Of a stretch of DNA of 33,854 nucleotides, positions 15,911-26,012 are shown one piece after another (position 1 is the stretch's first letter; each line of letters starts with the position of its first letter). A program made the position numbers and the translations under genes. The stretch is from Bacillota bacterium (GTDB lineage Bacteria; Bacillota; GCA-003054495; Carboxydocellales; JAJZTU01). The stretch spans positions 1 to 33,854 of the forward strand of contig JAJZTU010000004.1 of NCBI GenBank assembly GCA_021848765.1, written 5' to 3'. The notes beneath the pieces are model-generated. The model had not been told where the DNA came from. It made no database searches and saw only the letters and a list, made by a program, of their open reading frames with translations.

Positions 15911-17146
15911 ATGGCAAAAAAGATTCTTTTATTGGTCACCCTGGTTATGCTGGTTACTTTGATGCCTACTCCGACCTGGGCCTCCACGTCTTCTAAACAG
16001 GTACAGGTTGATCATACTCCTAACGGAACTGATGCCAATGCTACGGATGTCCGGGTTAAGTGGTTATTCGCTGCCGGTGATGTAATCGAGAAGTCTGTTG
16101 ATGGCCAAACCTGGCAGGTAGTTTCCACAGTAACGGATGGAGAAGCAGTAATTACCGGTGTACCTAACTGGTCCGTACTTTATTTTCGCATCCGGGACAG
16201 CGCCAACAACTTAACACCTTTTGCCGTATTTCCTCCTAACCAAAACGCCCATGATACCTATCTGACGAATACTGAACTTTGTGCCGGCTGCCATTCCACC
16301 CACACCGGGGAAGGGGCTAAGTTAATAAAAAAATCCTCGATTAAAGAGCTTTGCCGTTCCTGTCACGGCTACCTCAATACCGGTAGTCGTTATAATACTG
16401 ACAATGGCGCTGTGCTTGCTGCCGGAACCAAGGATCCGGATACCGGTCTGGTAACTGCTATCACCTGGGAAAAATCTTTGGCCGGACCCTTCTTCAGCAA
16501 TGATTTAGAAGTTTGGGGAGCGGGAGCGACAGTTACTTCTAATCATACCATTGAGGGTCCGGATGGGACTATCCCGCCGGCCGGCACCGGTCCCCTTTCA
16601 CCTGTACCCGGTGGAGACAGCAGTTGCAATCGCTGTCATGACTTGACTTGTACCAGTTGTCACTTGGTTCACGGTGGTAATGGTACTTATCGTAACCTAG
16701 ACCCTTATTATGCTACGGTTACTGCCTACGCTTATAATGCTACAGGTAACGCTGTTGAGAAGCCTAAATACATCAGCGGGATGACTCAATTTTGCGGTTT
16801 CTGTCATAATGTGGTGTTAAAGCCCGAGGGCAGCGCAACCACACTTACGGGAACGCTGGATCCTTATCATGGTTTTTGGGGCACTTATCCGGAGAGTAAA
16901 TACCGTCATGCCACCGGCGTGGACCTGACATATACCGGCCCTGATGCTGTGCCTGTAACGGTTAATCCGACAATCTATCCGACAGAAGGCAGTCCTCCGA
17001 CAGTGTCCTGTATTACCTGTCACTTTGCACACGGGACAGTTTCCCCGGCCAGTTATCAAACCAGTTTTCCTACCCGTGGTACCAGTGGTTCCATGCTTTT
17101 ACGCTCCAAAAGCACATCAATTTGTATGGATTGTCATCCCAAATAG
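15911..17146 (+). CDS. secreted multiheme c-type cytochrome (7 CXXCH)
   Basis: Signal peptide ...TLMPTPTWA; CAGCH, CRSCH, CNRCH, CTSCH, CGFCH, CITCH, CMDCH; doubled-CXXCH-like spacing. Confidence 0.93.
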   Translation: MAKKILLLVTLVMLVTLMPTPTWASTSSKQVQVDHTPNGTDANATDVRVKWLFAAGDVIEKSVDGQTWQVVSTVTDGEAVITGVPNWSVLYFRIRDSANNLTPFAVFPPNQNAHDTYLTNTELCAGCHSTHTGEGAKLIKKSSIKELCRSCHGYLNTGSRYNTDNGAVLAAGTKDPDTGLVTAITWEKSLAGPFFSNDLEVWGAGATVTSNHTIEGPDGTIPPAGTGPLSPVPGGDSSCNRCHDLTCTSCHLVHGGNGTYRNLDPYYATVTAYAYNATGNAVEKPKYISGMTQFCGFCHNVVLKPEGSATTLTGTLDPYHGFWGTYPESKYRHATGVDLTYTGPDAVPVTVNPTIYPTEGSPPTVSCITCHFAHGTVSPASYQTSFPTRGTSGSMLLRSKSTSICMDCHPK

Positions 17147-17153
17147 CAAAATG

Positions 17154-17190
17154 AAGGCAGCTTAGGTCTTCCGCCTAAGCTGCCTTTTTA
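17154..17190 (+). terminator. rho-independent terminator
   Basis: AAGGCAGCTTAGG-tcttccg-CCTAAGCTGCCTT followed by TTT; 13-bp perfect stem. Confidence 0.88.
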
Positions 17191-17239
17191 TAATAACCTG
17201 AAATTGCGACTGTTTTGATATGTATAAACTACGACTGTT

Positions 17240-18250
17240 TTAATAGCCATAAATAATAACTCTATTGTTGGCTCTGTCAGTAACCAAAATCCTACTCGAA
17301 TAAGTAGCAATACCATTAGGATAATTGAGTTGACCCGGGCCTGAATCTTGTTCCCCAAAGGTGAAAAGTATCCCGGGCTTTTTTGTGTCCGGGGTGATTG
17401 CTATAACTTTGTTGCCAAAGGTATCCACGACATACAACCGGTTAAGTTCATCAATATCTACGCCGCGGTTAAGCGCAAAAGCAATGTCCAAAGTTCCTGC
17501 AGGACCGTAGATTTGACTGAAATGCCCCTGGGCATCAAAAACCTGAACTCTGGTGTTGTTAGAATCCGAGACATAGATATTACCCTGTTTGTCCACGGTA
17601 ACGTCATTGGGATAAAGGAATTGTCCGGCGGCCTTACCCGGCTTGCCGAAGTATAACAGAGGTTCCCCTGCCGGACTTAATTTGACTACCCGTTGATAAA
17701 AAACATCTGTCAGATAAATATTATCTGCAGAGTCTACGTCGACTCCCACCGGTCGAAGAGCTCCGATTCGTTTAGCAAGTTTAGTATTAAGCAGGTCTCT
17801 CAGGTATTTGCCCTGGAGGTCGAATTCTTGAACTCGCATGGTCACTGAGTCGGTTACATAAATGCGCTTGGATGCAACAGCAATGCCTACCGGGGCCAAA
17901 AATTGACCCGGGCCCTTGCCCCGCTCACCAAACTTAAACAGGAATTTGCCGGACAGATTAAAGACTTTGACCTGACTCCCCCCGGAATCCGCAATATAGA
18001 TATTACCATTGGCGCTCACATCTACATCTAAAGGTTCCAGTAACTCCCCCCTGTCGTCACCGGAATCACCGATAGTAAAAAGAAATTCCGGTGGGTCTTG
18101 ACCGGCTACCATAGGCCAAGTCTTGACTACTTCCAGGGGAGAAATTTGCCGGGTATACAGCCAAACCATCAATAGGGAAATTAAGATGAAGATTATTAAC
18201 AGTGTGGTGATTAAGTAAGTAAGTTTGATTTTTTTCTTGCCTGGATTCAT
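17240..18250 (-). CDS. membrane-anchored NHL-repeat beta-propeller protein
   Basis: N-terminal TM plus about six repeats of the type GQFLYPNDVTVDKQGNIYVSDSNNTRVQVFDAQG. Confidence 0.9.
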   Translation of the reverse strand: MNPGKKKIKLTYLITTLLIIFILISLLMVWLYTRQISPLEVVKTWPMVAGQDPPEFLFTIGDSGDDRGELLEPLDVDVSANGNIYIADSGGSQVKVFNLSGKFLFKFGERGKGPGQFLAPVGIAVASKRIYVTDSVTMRVQEFDLQGKYLRDLLNTKLAKRIGALRPVGVDVDSADNIYLTDVFYQRVVKLSPAGEPLLYFGKPGKAAGQFLYPNDVTVDKQGNIYVSDSNNTRVQVFDAQGHFSQIYGPAGTLDIAFALNRGVDIDELNRLYVVDTFGNKVIAITPDTKKPGILFTFGEQDSGPGQLNYPNGIATYSSRILVTDRANNRVIIYGY

Positions 18251-18423
18251 ATTGTTACCTCCGTAATACCTGATAATTAAATAATATAGGGAATACTTTC
18301 CGAATACAAGTTCTATATCTTTTACCTGCCCGGTTAGTTTGAAAAAATAAGCAGAATGGGATAATAGAGACAGGAAACCTGCAACGCCATGTCGAATTGC
18401 ATGGTGAGTCAGGAGGTTCAGAA

Positions 18424-19191
18424 ATGAAAGACGGAGTTGACGAAGTTCTGGAACTGGTAATGCTGGCCGGGGAAATCCTGCTTAAAAACGGAGCTGAAAC
18501 CTACCGGGTAGAAGATACCGTGGAGAGAATTGGCCTGGCCGCAGGAATGAGGCAGGTGGAGGCCTTTGCAACACCTACCGGAATAGTAGTAACCTTGGAG
18601 CATCCCCTGGGTTTTGCCCGGACCAAAGTACGCAGAATTCGGGAGCGGGGAATCAGTCTCAACAAGGTTGCTGCAGTTAATGAGGTTTCCCGCCAGATGG
18701 TGAACGGGAAGTTGTCCGCTGCTCAAGCAGCTTTTGAACTGTCGAAGATTCAGCAAAATTCCAACGCTTACCCGCCCTGGGTGCACTTGGTAGCCGCAGG
18801 TATTGGGAGTGGCTGCTTTGCCTACCTCTTTGGCAGCAACCTGAAAGAGTTTTTCCTGGCGGTGGTTGCCGGACTGGTGATTCACTGGTTCCGCCTGAAG
18901 GCTGCAGGTTGGGGCTTTAACCGCCTCTTCGGGAGCTTCCTCGGAGGGTTGATTGCAGCGGCTACGGGAGTTCTGGGGCAATTAAGCCTGCTAGAAGTAA
19001 CGGCAGACAAGGTGATTATCGGAGCCATCATGACTCTGGTGCCGGGTTTGGCCATTACTCATGCTGTGCGGGATGTAATTTACGAGGATCTGCTTTCCGG
19101 GGTATCCCGCGGAGTGGAAGCAGTGCTGGTCTCGGTAGCGGTTGCGGCAGGAGTAAGCCTTGTCTTGGGACTCTGGCTGGGGGTGGGATAA
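18424..19191 (+). CDS. threonine/serine exporter family protein (ThrE N-terminal half, DUF1212-like)
   Basis: AGEILLKNGAETYRVEDTVERIGLAAG...ATPTGIVVTLE; C-terminal TM segments. Confidence 0.88.
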   Translation: MKDGVDEVLELVMLAGEILLKNGAETYRVEDTVERIGLAAGMRQVEAFATPTGIVVTLEHPLGFARTKVRRIRERGISLNKVAAVNEVSRQMVNGKLSAAQAAFELSKIQQNSNAYPPWVHLVAAGIGSGCFAYLFGSNLKEFFLAVVAGLVIHWFRLKAAGWGFNRLFGSFLGGLIAAATGVLGQLSLLEVTADKVIIGAIMTLVPGLAITHAVRDVIYEDLLSGVSRGVEAVLVSVAVAAGVSLVLGLWLGVG

Positions 19192-19194
19192 CCG

Positions 19195-19614
19195 GTGACT
19201 GTGGCAGCGGCTTTTTTAGCATCGATTCTGTTTGGGGTTATTTTTGATGTTCCGCGAAAAGCGCTGGCAGCAGCCGGAGTGGCCGGGACAGTCGCCTGGG
19301 TGGGCGCCGATGTACTGCAAAGGCTGGGGATGAATGCGTTAGGGGCAGTATTTCTGGCTACCCTGGTCTCCAGCTGCTATGGAGAGATGATGGCCAGGTT
19401 TACCCGCAACCCGGCGAGCATCTTTGTTGTTCCCGCCATTGTCCCTCTGGTGCCGGGAGCGGGAGCTTATTTTACCATGTTTCATTTTGTTAAGGGGGAA
19501 TTTACCCTGGGGTTGGCCAAGGGAATGGAAACCTTGTTCATGGCAGGAGCCATTGCCGCAGGGGTAGCCCTGGTCTCGTTGATTTTCAGGTTTATCAAGG
19601 GCAGGTCAAAATAA
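19195..19614 (+). CDS. threonine/serine exporter family protein (ThrE C-terminal half, DUF3815-like)
   Basis: Hydrophobic ORF with RNPASIFVVPAIVPLVPGAGAYFTMFHFVKGE; GTG start 3 bp after the previous gene. Confidence 0.85.
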   Translation: MTVAAAFLASILFGVIFDVPRKALAAAGVAGTVAWVGADVLQRLGMNALGAVFLATLVSSCYGEMMARFTRNPASIFVVPAIVPLVPGAGAYFTMFHFVKGEFTLGLAKGMETLFMAGAIAAGVALVSLIFRFIKGRSK

Positions 19615-21014
19615 TGCTGGAAAAAATAAAACAAACTGTGAATAAATATCATATGATATCTCCCGGGGACCGGATAATAGTGGCAGTATCCGGGGGTGCG
19701 GATTCGGTGGCCCTGTTATATTGTCTAATGGACTTGGCAAGCGAACTGGGCTTCCAACTGTATGTGGTCCATGTGAATCACATGTTGAGGGGAACTGAGG
19801 CTGAAGAGGACGCAGGATATGTAGCGGAACTGGCCGAAAAGCACAATTTGCCCTGCGCAATCCGCCGGGTTGATGTTGGTTATTTGGCTAAGATGATGCC
19901 CACATCTAAACAGGATGCGGCCAGAGCCCTAAGATACGGCATTCTGGAAGAAGAAGCCGCTAACTGGGGGGCAAACAAGATTGCCCTGGGTCACCATGCT
20001 GATGATCAGGCTGAGACCATCCTGCTTCACCTCCTGCGGGGAACCGGGCTGGAGGGCTTGGTAGGAATGCAGCCGGTTAGGGATGGCCGGTATATCCGGC
20101 CCCTTTTGGAGGTAACCCGGCAGGAAATTGAAAATTATTGTAGCGAAAGCAACCTGAAATTTCGCACTGACCGCAGCAATCTCGAACCGGTTTACCTGCG
20201 CAACCGGATTCGTTTGGAATTGATGCCCCTGCTGCAGAGGGAGTATAATCCGGCGCTGGTCCGGGGCTTAAGCCGTCTGGCCAACCTTGCCCGGGAGGAA
20301 AGCAATTTCTTAACTCAGGAAGCCGGCAAGGCTTTTGAACAAGTTGCCACTGTACAAAATGATGAGCGGGTTGTTTTGGATATAGCTGAACTGTCCGCCC
20401 TGCCAATGGCTCTGCAAAGAAGAGTATTGATTATGGCCTGGAAAAAGGTCTCGGGAGAGCACGCTAACCTGGAATTTGAACGGGTGGATGAAGCCCTTGA
20501 TTTAGCCTTTCACGGGCTTACCGGCCAGGGCCTTGAGCTGCCCCGCAGGGTCTATCTGGAGAAATCCTACGGTGCGTTGATTGTGCGGCTCAATTTGGGG
20601 CATAATGGAGTAGACCAGGAATTTGCCTACCTGCTCCCGGTACCGGGGAAGATAACAGTACCGGAACTGGGCCTGGCAGTGCGGGCCGAGTTGATGCCCT
20701 GTTGCCCGGATGATTCCAACCGGTCAGGCAGCGATACCTTTAGAGTTTTCCTGGATGCGGATAAAATAACCTCTCCCTTGGTGGTCCGCAACCGCCGGGC
20801 GGGAGACAGGTTTTATCCCCTGGGAGCACCGGGGCACAAAAAACTTAAGGACTTCTTTATTGACGCCAAGATTCCCAGGGAATTCCGCCAAAAAGCCCTG
20901 TTAGTATGCAGTGGGGAAAAGATTGTGTGGGTTGCCGGAGTGAGGTTGGCTGAGCCTTACCGGATAAGTTCCGGTACCGGAAAAATTCTAGCCCTTACAG
21001 TGGAAAAACCCTGA
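19614..21014 (+). CDS. tilS: tRNA(Ile)-lysidine synthase
   Basis: PP-loop RIIVAVSGGADSVALLYCL; HVNHMLRGTEAEEDAGYV; start overlaps the preceding stop (TAATG). Confidence 0.96.
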   Translation: MLEKIKQTVNKYHMISPGDRIIVAVSGGADSVALLYCLMDLASELGFQLYVVHVNHMLRGTEAEEDAGYVAELAEKHNLPCAIRRVDVGYLAKMMPTSKQDAARALRYGILEEEAANWGANKIALGHHADDQAETILLHLLRGTGLEGLVGMQPVRDGRYIRPLLEVTRQEIENYCSESNLKFRTDRSNLEPVYLRNRIRLELMPLLQREYNPALVRGLSRLANLAREESNFLTQEAGKAFEQVATVQNDERVVLDIAELSALPMALQRRVLIMAWKKVSGEHANLEFERVDEALDLAFHGLTGQGLELPRRVYLEKSYGALIVRLNLGHNGVDQEFAYLLPVPGKITVPELGLAVRAELMPCCPDDSNRSGSDTFRVFLDADKITSPLVVRNRRAGDRFYPLGAPGHKKLKDFFIDAKIPREFRQKALLVCSGEKIVWVAGVRLAEPYRISSGTGKILALTVEKP

Positions 21015-21034
21015 ACAATTTTTGGGTTGTCAAA

Positions 21035-21063
21035 TTGAAATCAGCATGGTACTGTGGTACAAT
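21035..21063 (+). promoter_or_regulatory. sigma-A promoter of ftsH
   Basis: TTGAAA - 17 bp - TACAAT. Confidence 0.7.
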
Positions 21064-21110
21064 ATATAAATGCGAGTGTCTTTTTTCCACCTACGCCGAG
21101 AGGAGTGACT

Positions 21111-22922
21111 TTGTTGAACAGGGTTTTTAAGAACTTTAGCATCTATCTGCTCATAATCCTGATAGTGGTTGCTATAATGAGATATGCAGCCACAGAACCC
21201 ACTAACGTTAAACCCTTAACCTATGATAAATTCATCGATGCCCTGGAGCAAGGCAGAGTTAAATCTGTGACCATCCAGACCGATCGCCTGACTAACATTA
21301 TTAACGGTAAATATGCGGATAATACCAAGTTCAGCCTTTATGGACCTGTTCAAGATGACCAACTCATTCAAAAGCTGTTGGAAAAAGACGTTGAATATGA
21401 ACATAAGCCTGCTCCTGAACAAGCATGGTGGATCACTATTGCTTCTTCGGTCCTGCCTGTGCTTTTATTAGTAGGGATAATGTTTTTCTTTATGCAGCAA
21501 ACCCAGGGTGGCGGAAACCGGGTCATGTCCTTTGGTAAAAGCCGGGCCCGGCTGCATACCGACGAACGACTCCGGGTCACTTTTGCCGATGTGGCCGGGG
21601 CGGATGAGGCCAAGGAAGAACTGGAAGAAGTAGTTGAGTTTCTAAAACACCCCAAGAAGTTTAGTGAGCTGGGAGCCAAAATTCCCAAGGGGGTTCTGCT
21701 CTTCGGACCTCCCGGAACGGGTAAGACCCTTTTGGCCCGTGCTGTAGCCGGGGAGGCGGGGGTGCCATTTTTCAGCATCAGTGGTTCCGATTTTGTGGAG
21801 ATGTTTGTAGGGGTGGGAGCTTCCCGGGTGCGGGACCTCTTTGAGCAGGCTAAGAAGAACTCGCCTTGCATTGTATTTATTGATGAAATCGACGCTGTGG
21901 GCCGGCAGAGAGGCGCCGGTCTTGGCGGTGGACATGATGAGCGGGAACAAACCCTGAACCAACTGCTGGTTGAGATGGACGGTTTTGCCCCTAATGAGAG
22001 CATTATTATCATTGCGGCTACCAACCGGCCGGATATTTTGGATCCTGCCCTCCTGCGTCCGGGACGTTTTGACCGTCAGGTCACAGTGGATCGCCCTGAC
22101 GTGGTGGGGCGCAGGGAAATTCTCAAAGTTCACGTGAAGGGCAAGCCGCTGGCGCCGGAAATCGATTTAGATGTGCTGGCCAGAAGGACACCCGGTTTTA
22201 CCGGCGCTGACCTGGCCAACCTGGTCAACGAAGCAGCTCTTTTGGCGGCCCGCTTCAATAAGAAGCAAATCACCATGAATGAGTTGGAAGATGCTATCGA
22301 AAGGGTTATTGCCGGACCGGAGAAGAAGTCCAAGGTCATCAGTGAAGATGAGAAAAAACTGGTTTCCTACCACGAAGCCGGGCATGCTGTGGTTGGCTAC
22401 CTGCTGCCCAATACCGACCCGGTACACAAGGTTTCCATAATCCCCCGGGGCCGGGCCGGAGGCTACACTCTGTTATTGCCCAAGGAAGACCGCTACTATG
22501 CTACCAAGTCCCAGTTGCTTGACCAGGTAACTATGCTCCTGGGGGGCCGGGTTGCAGAAGCTCTGGTGCTCAAGGAAATCAGCACCGGCGCCCAAAACGA
22601 CTTAGAACGGGCTACCGGTCTCGTGCGCAAAATGATTACCGAATTTGGGATGAGTGACGAATTGGGACCTTTGACCTTTGGACACCGGTCTGACCAGGTG
22701 TTCCTGGGCCGGGACATTTCCCGGGACCGCAACTACAGTGAAGATGTGGCCAAAGCCATCGACCGGGAAGTCAGGAACATGATAGAGCAGAGTTACAATA
22801 AGGCCAAAACCATCCTCGAGCAAAACCGGGCTAAACTAAACCTGATTGCCGAAACCCTGATGGACAAAGAAACCCTGGAGGCCACCGAATTCGAAGAACT
22901 GATGAAGCAGGGAGCTGTCTAA
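21111..22922 (+). CDS. ftsH: ATP-dependent zinc metalloprotease FtsH
   Basis: Two TMs, Walker [15 protein letters not shown], Walker [20 protein letters not shown] start with SD AGAGGAG; the 21054 GTG lies in the -10 region. Confidence 0.97.
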   Translation: MLNRVFKNFSIYLLIILIVVAIMRYAATEPTNVKPLTYDKFIDALEQGRVKSVTIQTDRLTNIINGKYADNTKFSLYGPVQDDQLIQKLLEKDVEYEHKPAPEQAWWITIASSVLPVLLLVGIMFFFMQQTQGGGNRVMSFGKSRARLHTDERLRVTFADVAGADEAKEELEEVVEFLKHPKKFSELGAKIPKGVLLFGPPGTGKTLLARAVAGEAGVPFFSISGSDFVEMFVGVGASRVRDLFEQAKKNSPCIVFIDEIDAVGRQRGAGLGGGHDEREQTLNQLLVEMDGFAPNESIIIIAATNRPDILDPALLRPGRFDRQVTVDRPDVVGRREILKVHVKGKPLAPEIDLDVLARRTPGFTGADLANLVNEAALLAARFNKKQITMNELEDAIERVIAGPEKKSKVISEDEKKLVSYHEAGHAVVGYLLPNTDPVHKVSIIPRGRAGGYTLLLPKEDRYYATKSQLLDQVTMLLGGRVAEALVLKEISTGAQNDLERATGLVRKMITEFGMSDELGPLTFGHRSDQVFLGRDISRDRNYSEDVAKAIDREVRNMIEQSYNKAKTILEQNRAKLNLIAETLMDKETLEATEFEELMKQGAV

Positions 22923-22993
22923 TCTGCCGGACTCTTTTGGTCTGGCGGTACATACTAAAATAAGAGACAAAAGATTAGGAGGAGTTTGAGCTA

Positions 22994-23443
22994 ATGGAAA
23001 GGACTTATGTTATGGTCAAGCCCGATGGGGTACAGCGCAACCTAACCGGCGAGATTATCGCCCGCTATGAAAAAAAGGGCTATAAGCTGGTGGCTATGAA
23101 GCTAATTCGCTTGACCAGGGAAATAGCGGAAAAACACTATGCTGAACATATCGGTAAAGGCTTCTTCGAAGGACTGGTTGAATATATCACCTCCGGCCCG
23201 GTGGTAGCCATGGTTCTGGAGGGCAAAGACGTGGTCGCCGGAGTGCGTGCCATGAACGGCGCCACTAATCCCGCAAACGCCGCCCCCGGGACCATCCGTG
23301 GCGATTTGGCCATCGAAGTAGGCCGCAACGTAGTACACGCTTCCGACTCCGTAGCCAGTGCCGAGCGTGAAATCGCGATTTATTTCGGCCCTGAAGAGCT
23401 TATCAGCTATGAAAAGAACGTAGACGGCTGGTTGTACGAGTAA
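22994..23443 (+). CDS. ndk: nucleoside diphosphate kinase
   Basis: [32 protein letters not shown]...[20 protein letters not shown]. Confidence 0.97.
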   Translation: MERTYVMVKPDGVQRNLTGEIIARYEKKGYKLVAMKLIRLTREIAEKHYAEHIGKGFFEGLVEYITSGPVVAMVLEGKDVVAGVRAMNGATNPANAAPGTIRGDLAIEVGRNVVHASDSVASAEREIAIYFGPEELISYEKNVDGWLYE

Positions 23444-23473
23444 TTAGGCTTACTGATATAGCAAAGGTGGAAC

Positions 23474-23503
23474 AAGGAGATTCCCGTGCGGGGGTCTCCT
23501 TTT
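23474..23503 (+). terminator. rho-independent terminator
   Basis: AAGGAGA...TCTCCTT plus T tail. Confidence 0.65.
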
Positions 23504-23701
23504 ATGTTGCTCCGGCCGAACTTCCTTTGTCGACCGTCGGGACTACCTGCCGGTTCGTCGTTCCACGCTCCGTACCTGGCAGGTCTAAGCTCAGTGTGCT
23601 AACAAAATCGACCAAATGCCGGGATAATTAATTTGCCAATCTCAAAGCAGGAATTTTCTGAAACCGGCAGAATAATAATACCAGAATGGAGGTGTTTTAA
23701 T

Positions 23702-24091
23702 TTGGAAAGGGTAAAAGTAGGAATTAAAGGAGAAGCTAAGGTACAGGTTAATGAAACTAACACTGCTATAGCCTATGGCAGTGGAGGGGTGGCGGTATTT
23801 GCCACACCGGCCATGATCGGGCTCATGGAGAAGGCGGCTTTGGAATCCATCGATAACGTGCTTTCGGCCGGCCTCTCGTCGGTTGGTACCAGGGTTGATG
23901 TAAAACACCTGGCAGCTACTCCTGCCGGCATGAGTGTGGTGGCCAAATCAGAACTGCTGGAAGTGGATGGTAAGCGTTTAGAGTTCAAGGTGGAAGCTTA
24001 TGACGAATCCGGTCTGATCGGAGAAGGAACCCACCAGCGCTACATCGTCGACCTGGAAAAGTTTATCTCTAAGGCTCAGGCCAAAAAATAG
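23702..24091 (+). CDS. hotdog-fold thioesterase, fluoroacetyl-CoA-thioesterase (FlK)-like
   Basis: SGGVAVFATPAMIGLMEKAALESIDNVLSAGLSSVGTRVDVKHLAATPAGMSV...GEGTHQRYIVD; TTG start with SD GGAGGTG. Confidence 0.85.
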   Translation: MERVKVGIKGEAKVQVNETNTAIAYGSGGVAVFATPAMIGLMEKAALESIDNVLSAGLSSVGTRVDVKHLAATPAGMSVVAKSELLEVDGKRLEFKVEAYDESGLIGEGTHQRYIVDLEKFISKAQAKK

Positions 24092-24194
24092 CCAGACAAA
24101 ACAACGGAATTTTTCAAAATATTGTGGATATAGGAGCAGGAAAAATCCTCAATACAGCGAATAATATACCACTGTGACCAAGTTATAGATGGGG

Positions 24195-24256
24195 AGAGGT
24201 TGAAAAACCTCTTAAAGGGTGGCAACACCCTATAAAAGAAACCTAATAAGAGGAGG
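24195..24256 (+). promoter_or_regulatory. structured 5' leader of fhs with two GNRA-capped hairpins and SD-complementary arm
   Basis: AGAGGTT-GAAA-AACCTCT (24195-24212) and AGGGTG-GCAA-CACCCT (24216-24231); CCTCTT (24208-24213) is complementary to AAGAGG (24248-24253) overlapping the SD. Confidence 0.75.
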
Positions 24257-24264
24257 ATGGTATT

Positions 24265-25935
24265 GTGAAGTCTGATATCGAAATCGCATTGGCGGCGGAG
24301 AAGGACCCCATTACTGAAGTGGCTAAGCAAATTGGCCTTGAGGGGGACGACATTGAGCTGTATGGCAAGTATAAAGCCAAAATCTCCGCTGATGTGTGGA
24401 ACCGGGTTAAAAACAATCCCGATGGCAAACTGATTCTGGTTACCGCTATTAACCCCACTCCTGCCGGTGAAGGCAAGTCTACCACTACCGTTGGTTTGGG
24501 TGATGCTCTTAACCGTATGGGTAAAAAAGTAGTTATTGCTCTCCGTGAGCCTTCCCTCGGACCTTGCTTCGGCGTAAAAGGTGGAGCCGCAGGTGGCGGA
24601 TACGCCCAGGTAGTTCCTATGGAAGATATCAACCTGCACTTTACCGGTGACTTCCACGCAATCACCACAGCCCATAACCTCCTGGCTGCTATGCTGGATA
24701 ACCACCTCCAACAGGGCAATGAACTGGGAATTGACCCCCGCCAGGTGCTGTTCCGCCGGGTTGTTGACCTCAATGACCGTGCTCTCCGGAACATTGTTAT
24801 CGGTCTGGGTGGTAAAGCTCAAGGTGTTCCCAGACAGAACGGATTCGATATCACCGTTGCTTCCGAGATTATGGCTATTCTCTGCCTGGCCAATGATATC
24901 AAAGACCTGAAGAAGCGGCTGGGCAACATTCTGGTAGCTTATACATATGATAACAAGCCCGTTTATGCCCGGGACCTCAAGGCAGAAGGCTCCATGACCG
25001 TACTGCTTAAGGATGCTATTAAGCCTAACTTGGTACAAACTCTCGAGCACACTCCTGCCTTCATTCACGGCGGTCCTTTCGCTAATATCGCCCACGGATG
25101 TAACAGTGTTCAGGCTACCAAGTACGGCCTGAAGCTTGCCGATATCGTTATTACTGAAGCCGGTTTCGGTGCTGACCTGGGCGCTGAGAAGTTCTTCGAT
25201 CTCAAGTGCCGCTTTGCAGGGCTGAAGCCTGCCGCTACGGTAATTGTAGCTACAGTACGCGCTCTGAAGTACAATGGCGGCGTAGCCCGGGCCGACCTGG
25301 GACAAGAAAATCTCGCTGCTTTGGAAAAAGGTTTTGCCAACCTGGAGAAGCACATTGAGAACGTTGCTAAGTTCGGTGTGCCTGCAGTGGTAGCCATTAA
25401 CCGTTTCCCCACTGATACCGAAGCAGAACTGAACCTCATTCGCCAGAAGTGCGAGGCTGCAGGCGCTGAAGTTGCCCTGTCCGAAGTATGGGCTAAGGGT
25501 GGCGAAGGCGGTATCGAACTGGCTGAGAAGGTTCTTAAGACCATCGAGAATAAGCCTTCCAACTTTAAGCCGCTCTATGAGCTGGAAGTACCTGTTAAAG
25601 GAAAGATCGAAACAATTGCTAAAGAAGTATATGGCGCTGACGGTGTACTGTTCACCAAGGAAGCTGAGAAGAGTATCGCTCTCTTCGAATCCCTCGGTCT
25701 GGGTAATTACCCTATCTGTATGGCCAAAACCCAGTATTCTCTCTCCGATGACCCCGCCTTACTGGCACGGCCTACCGGATTTACCATTACCGTGCGGGAA
25801 GTCCGGGCTTCTGTTGGAGCAGGTTTCCTGGTAGCCATTACCGGTGAAATTATGACCATGCCTGGTTTGCCCAAGCGTCCGGCTGCTGAAGTAATTGACA
25901 TCGACGACAACGGGGTTATTACCGGCCTGTTCTAA
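24265..25935 (+). CDS. fhs: formate--tetrahydrofolate ligase
   Basis: [70 protein letters not shown]. Confidence 0.98.
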   Translation: MKSDIEIALAAEKDPITEVAKQIGLEGDDIELYGKYKAKISADVWNRVKNNPDGKLILVTAINPTPAGEGKSTTTVGLGDALNRMGKKVVIALREPSLGPCFGVKGGAAGGGYAQVVPMEDINLHFTGDFHAITTAHNLLAAMLDNHLQQGNELGIDPRQVLFRRVVDLNDRALRNIVIGLGGKAQGVPRQNGFDITVASEIMAILCLANDIKDLKKRLGNILVAYTYDNKPVYARDLKAEGSMTVLLKDAIKPNLVQTLEHTPAFIHGGPFANIAHGCNSVQATKYGLKLADIVITEAGFGADLGAEKFFDLKCRFAGLKPAATVIVATVRALKYNGGVARADLGQENLAALEKGFANLEKHIENVAKFGVPAVVAINRFPTDTEAELNLIRQKCEAAGAEVALSEVWAKGGEGGIELAEKVLKTIENKPSNFKPLYELEVPVKGKIETIAKEVYGADGVLFTKEAEKSIALFESLGLGNYPICMAKTQYSLSDDPALLARPTGFTITVREVRASVGAGFLVAITGEIMTMPGLPKRPAAEVIDIDDNGVITGLF

Positions 25936-25952
25936 AATCCAGAGAGACAAGG

Positions 25953-25984
25953 ACAAGTGGAGTATAACTCCACTTGTTTTTTTC
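25953..25984 (+). terminator. rho-independent terminator
   Basis: ACAAGTGGAGT-ata-ACTCCACTTGT followed by TTTTTT. Confidence 0.9.
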
Positions 25985-26012
25985 TTTATTGACCTCAAGG
26001 TGGGGTGAAAAA

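Noticed and set aside
15766-15987. Minus-strand ORF over the cytochrome relic
   Set aside because: No SD or recognisable product; the + strand reading matches the cytochrome terminus instead.
18390-18396. TGTCGAA (0A box) upstream of the ThrE-like genes
   Set aside because: Lies about 25-30 bp downstream of a weak -10 (TTGAAA-N17-TAATAG) near the SD; such a heptamer is expected by chance several times in this window.
23505-23640. GC-rich intergenic segment with ACCTGCC...GGCAGGT and TTTGTCGAC
   Set aside because: Only a 7-bp stem with a 27-nt loop and one near-match 0A box; no second copy found in the window, so no element can be supported.
24091-24264. Known THF riboswitch upstream of fhs
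   Set aside because: The remembered conserved segments of the THF riboswitch were not found; only the tandem GNRA hairpins are supported. A cmsearch is needed to be certain.
24076-25353. 425-aa minus-strand ORF opposite fhs
   Set aside because: Fully antisense to an unmistakable fhs gene; a by-product of codon usage. The same applies to other antisense ORFs such as 3370..3915 and 21368..22024.
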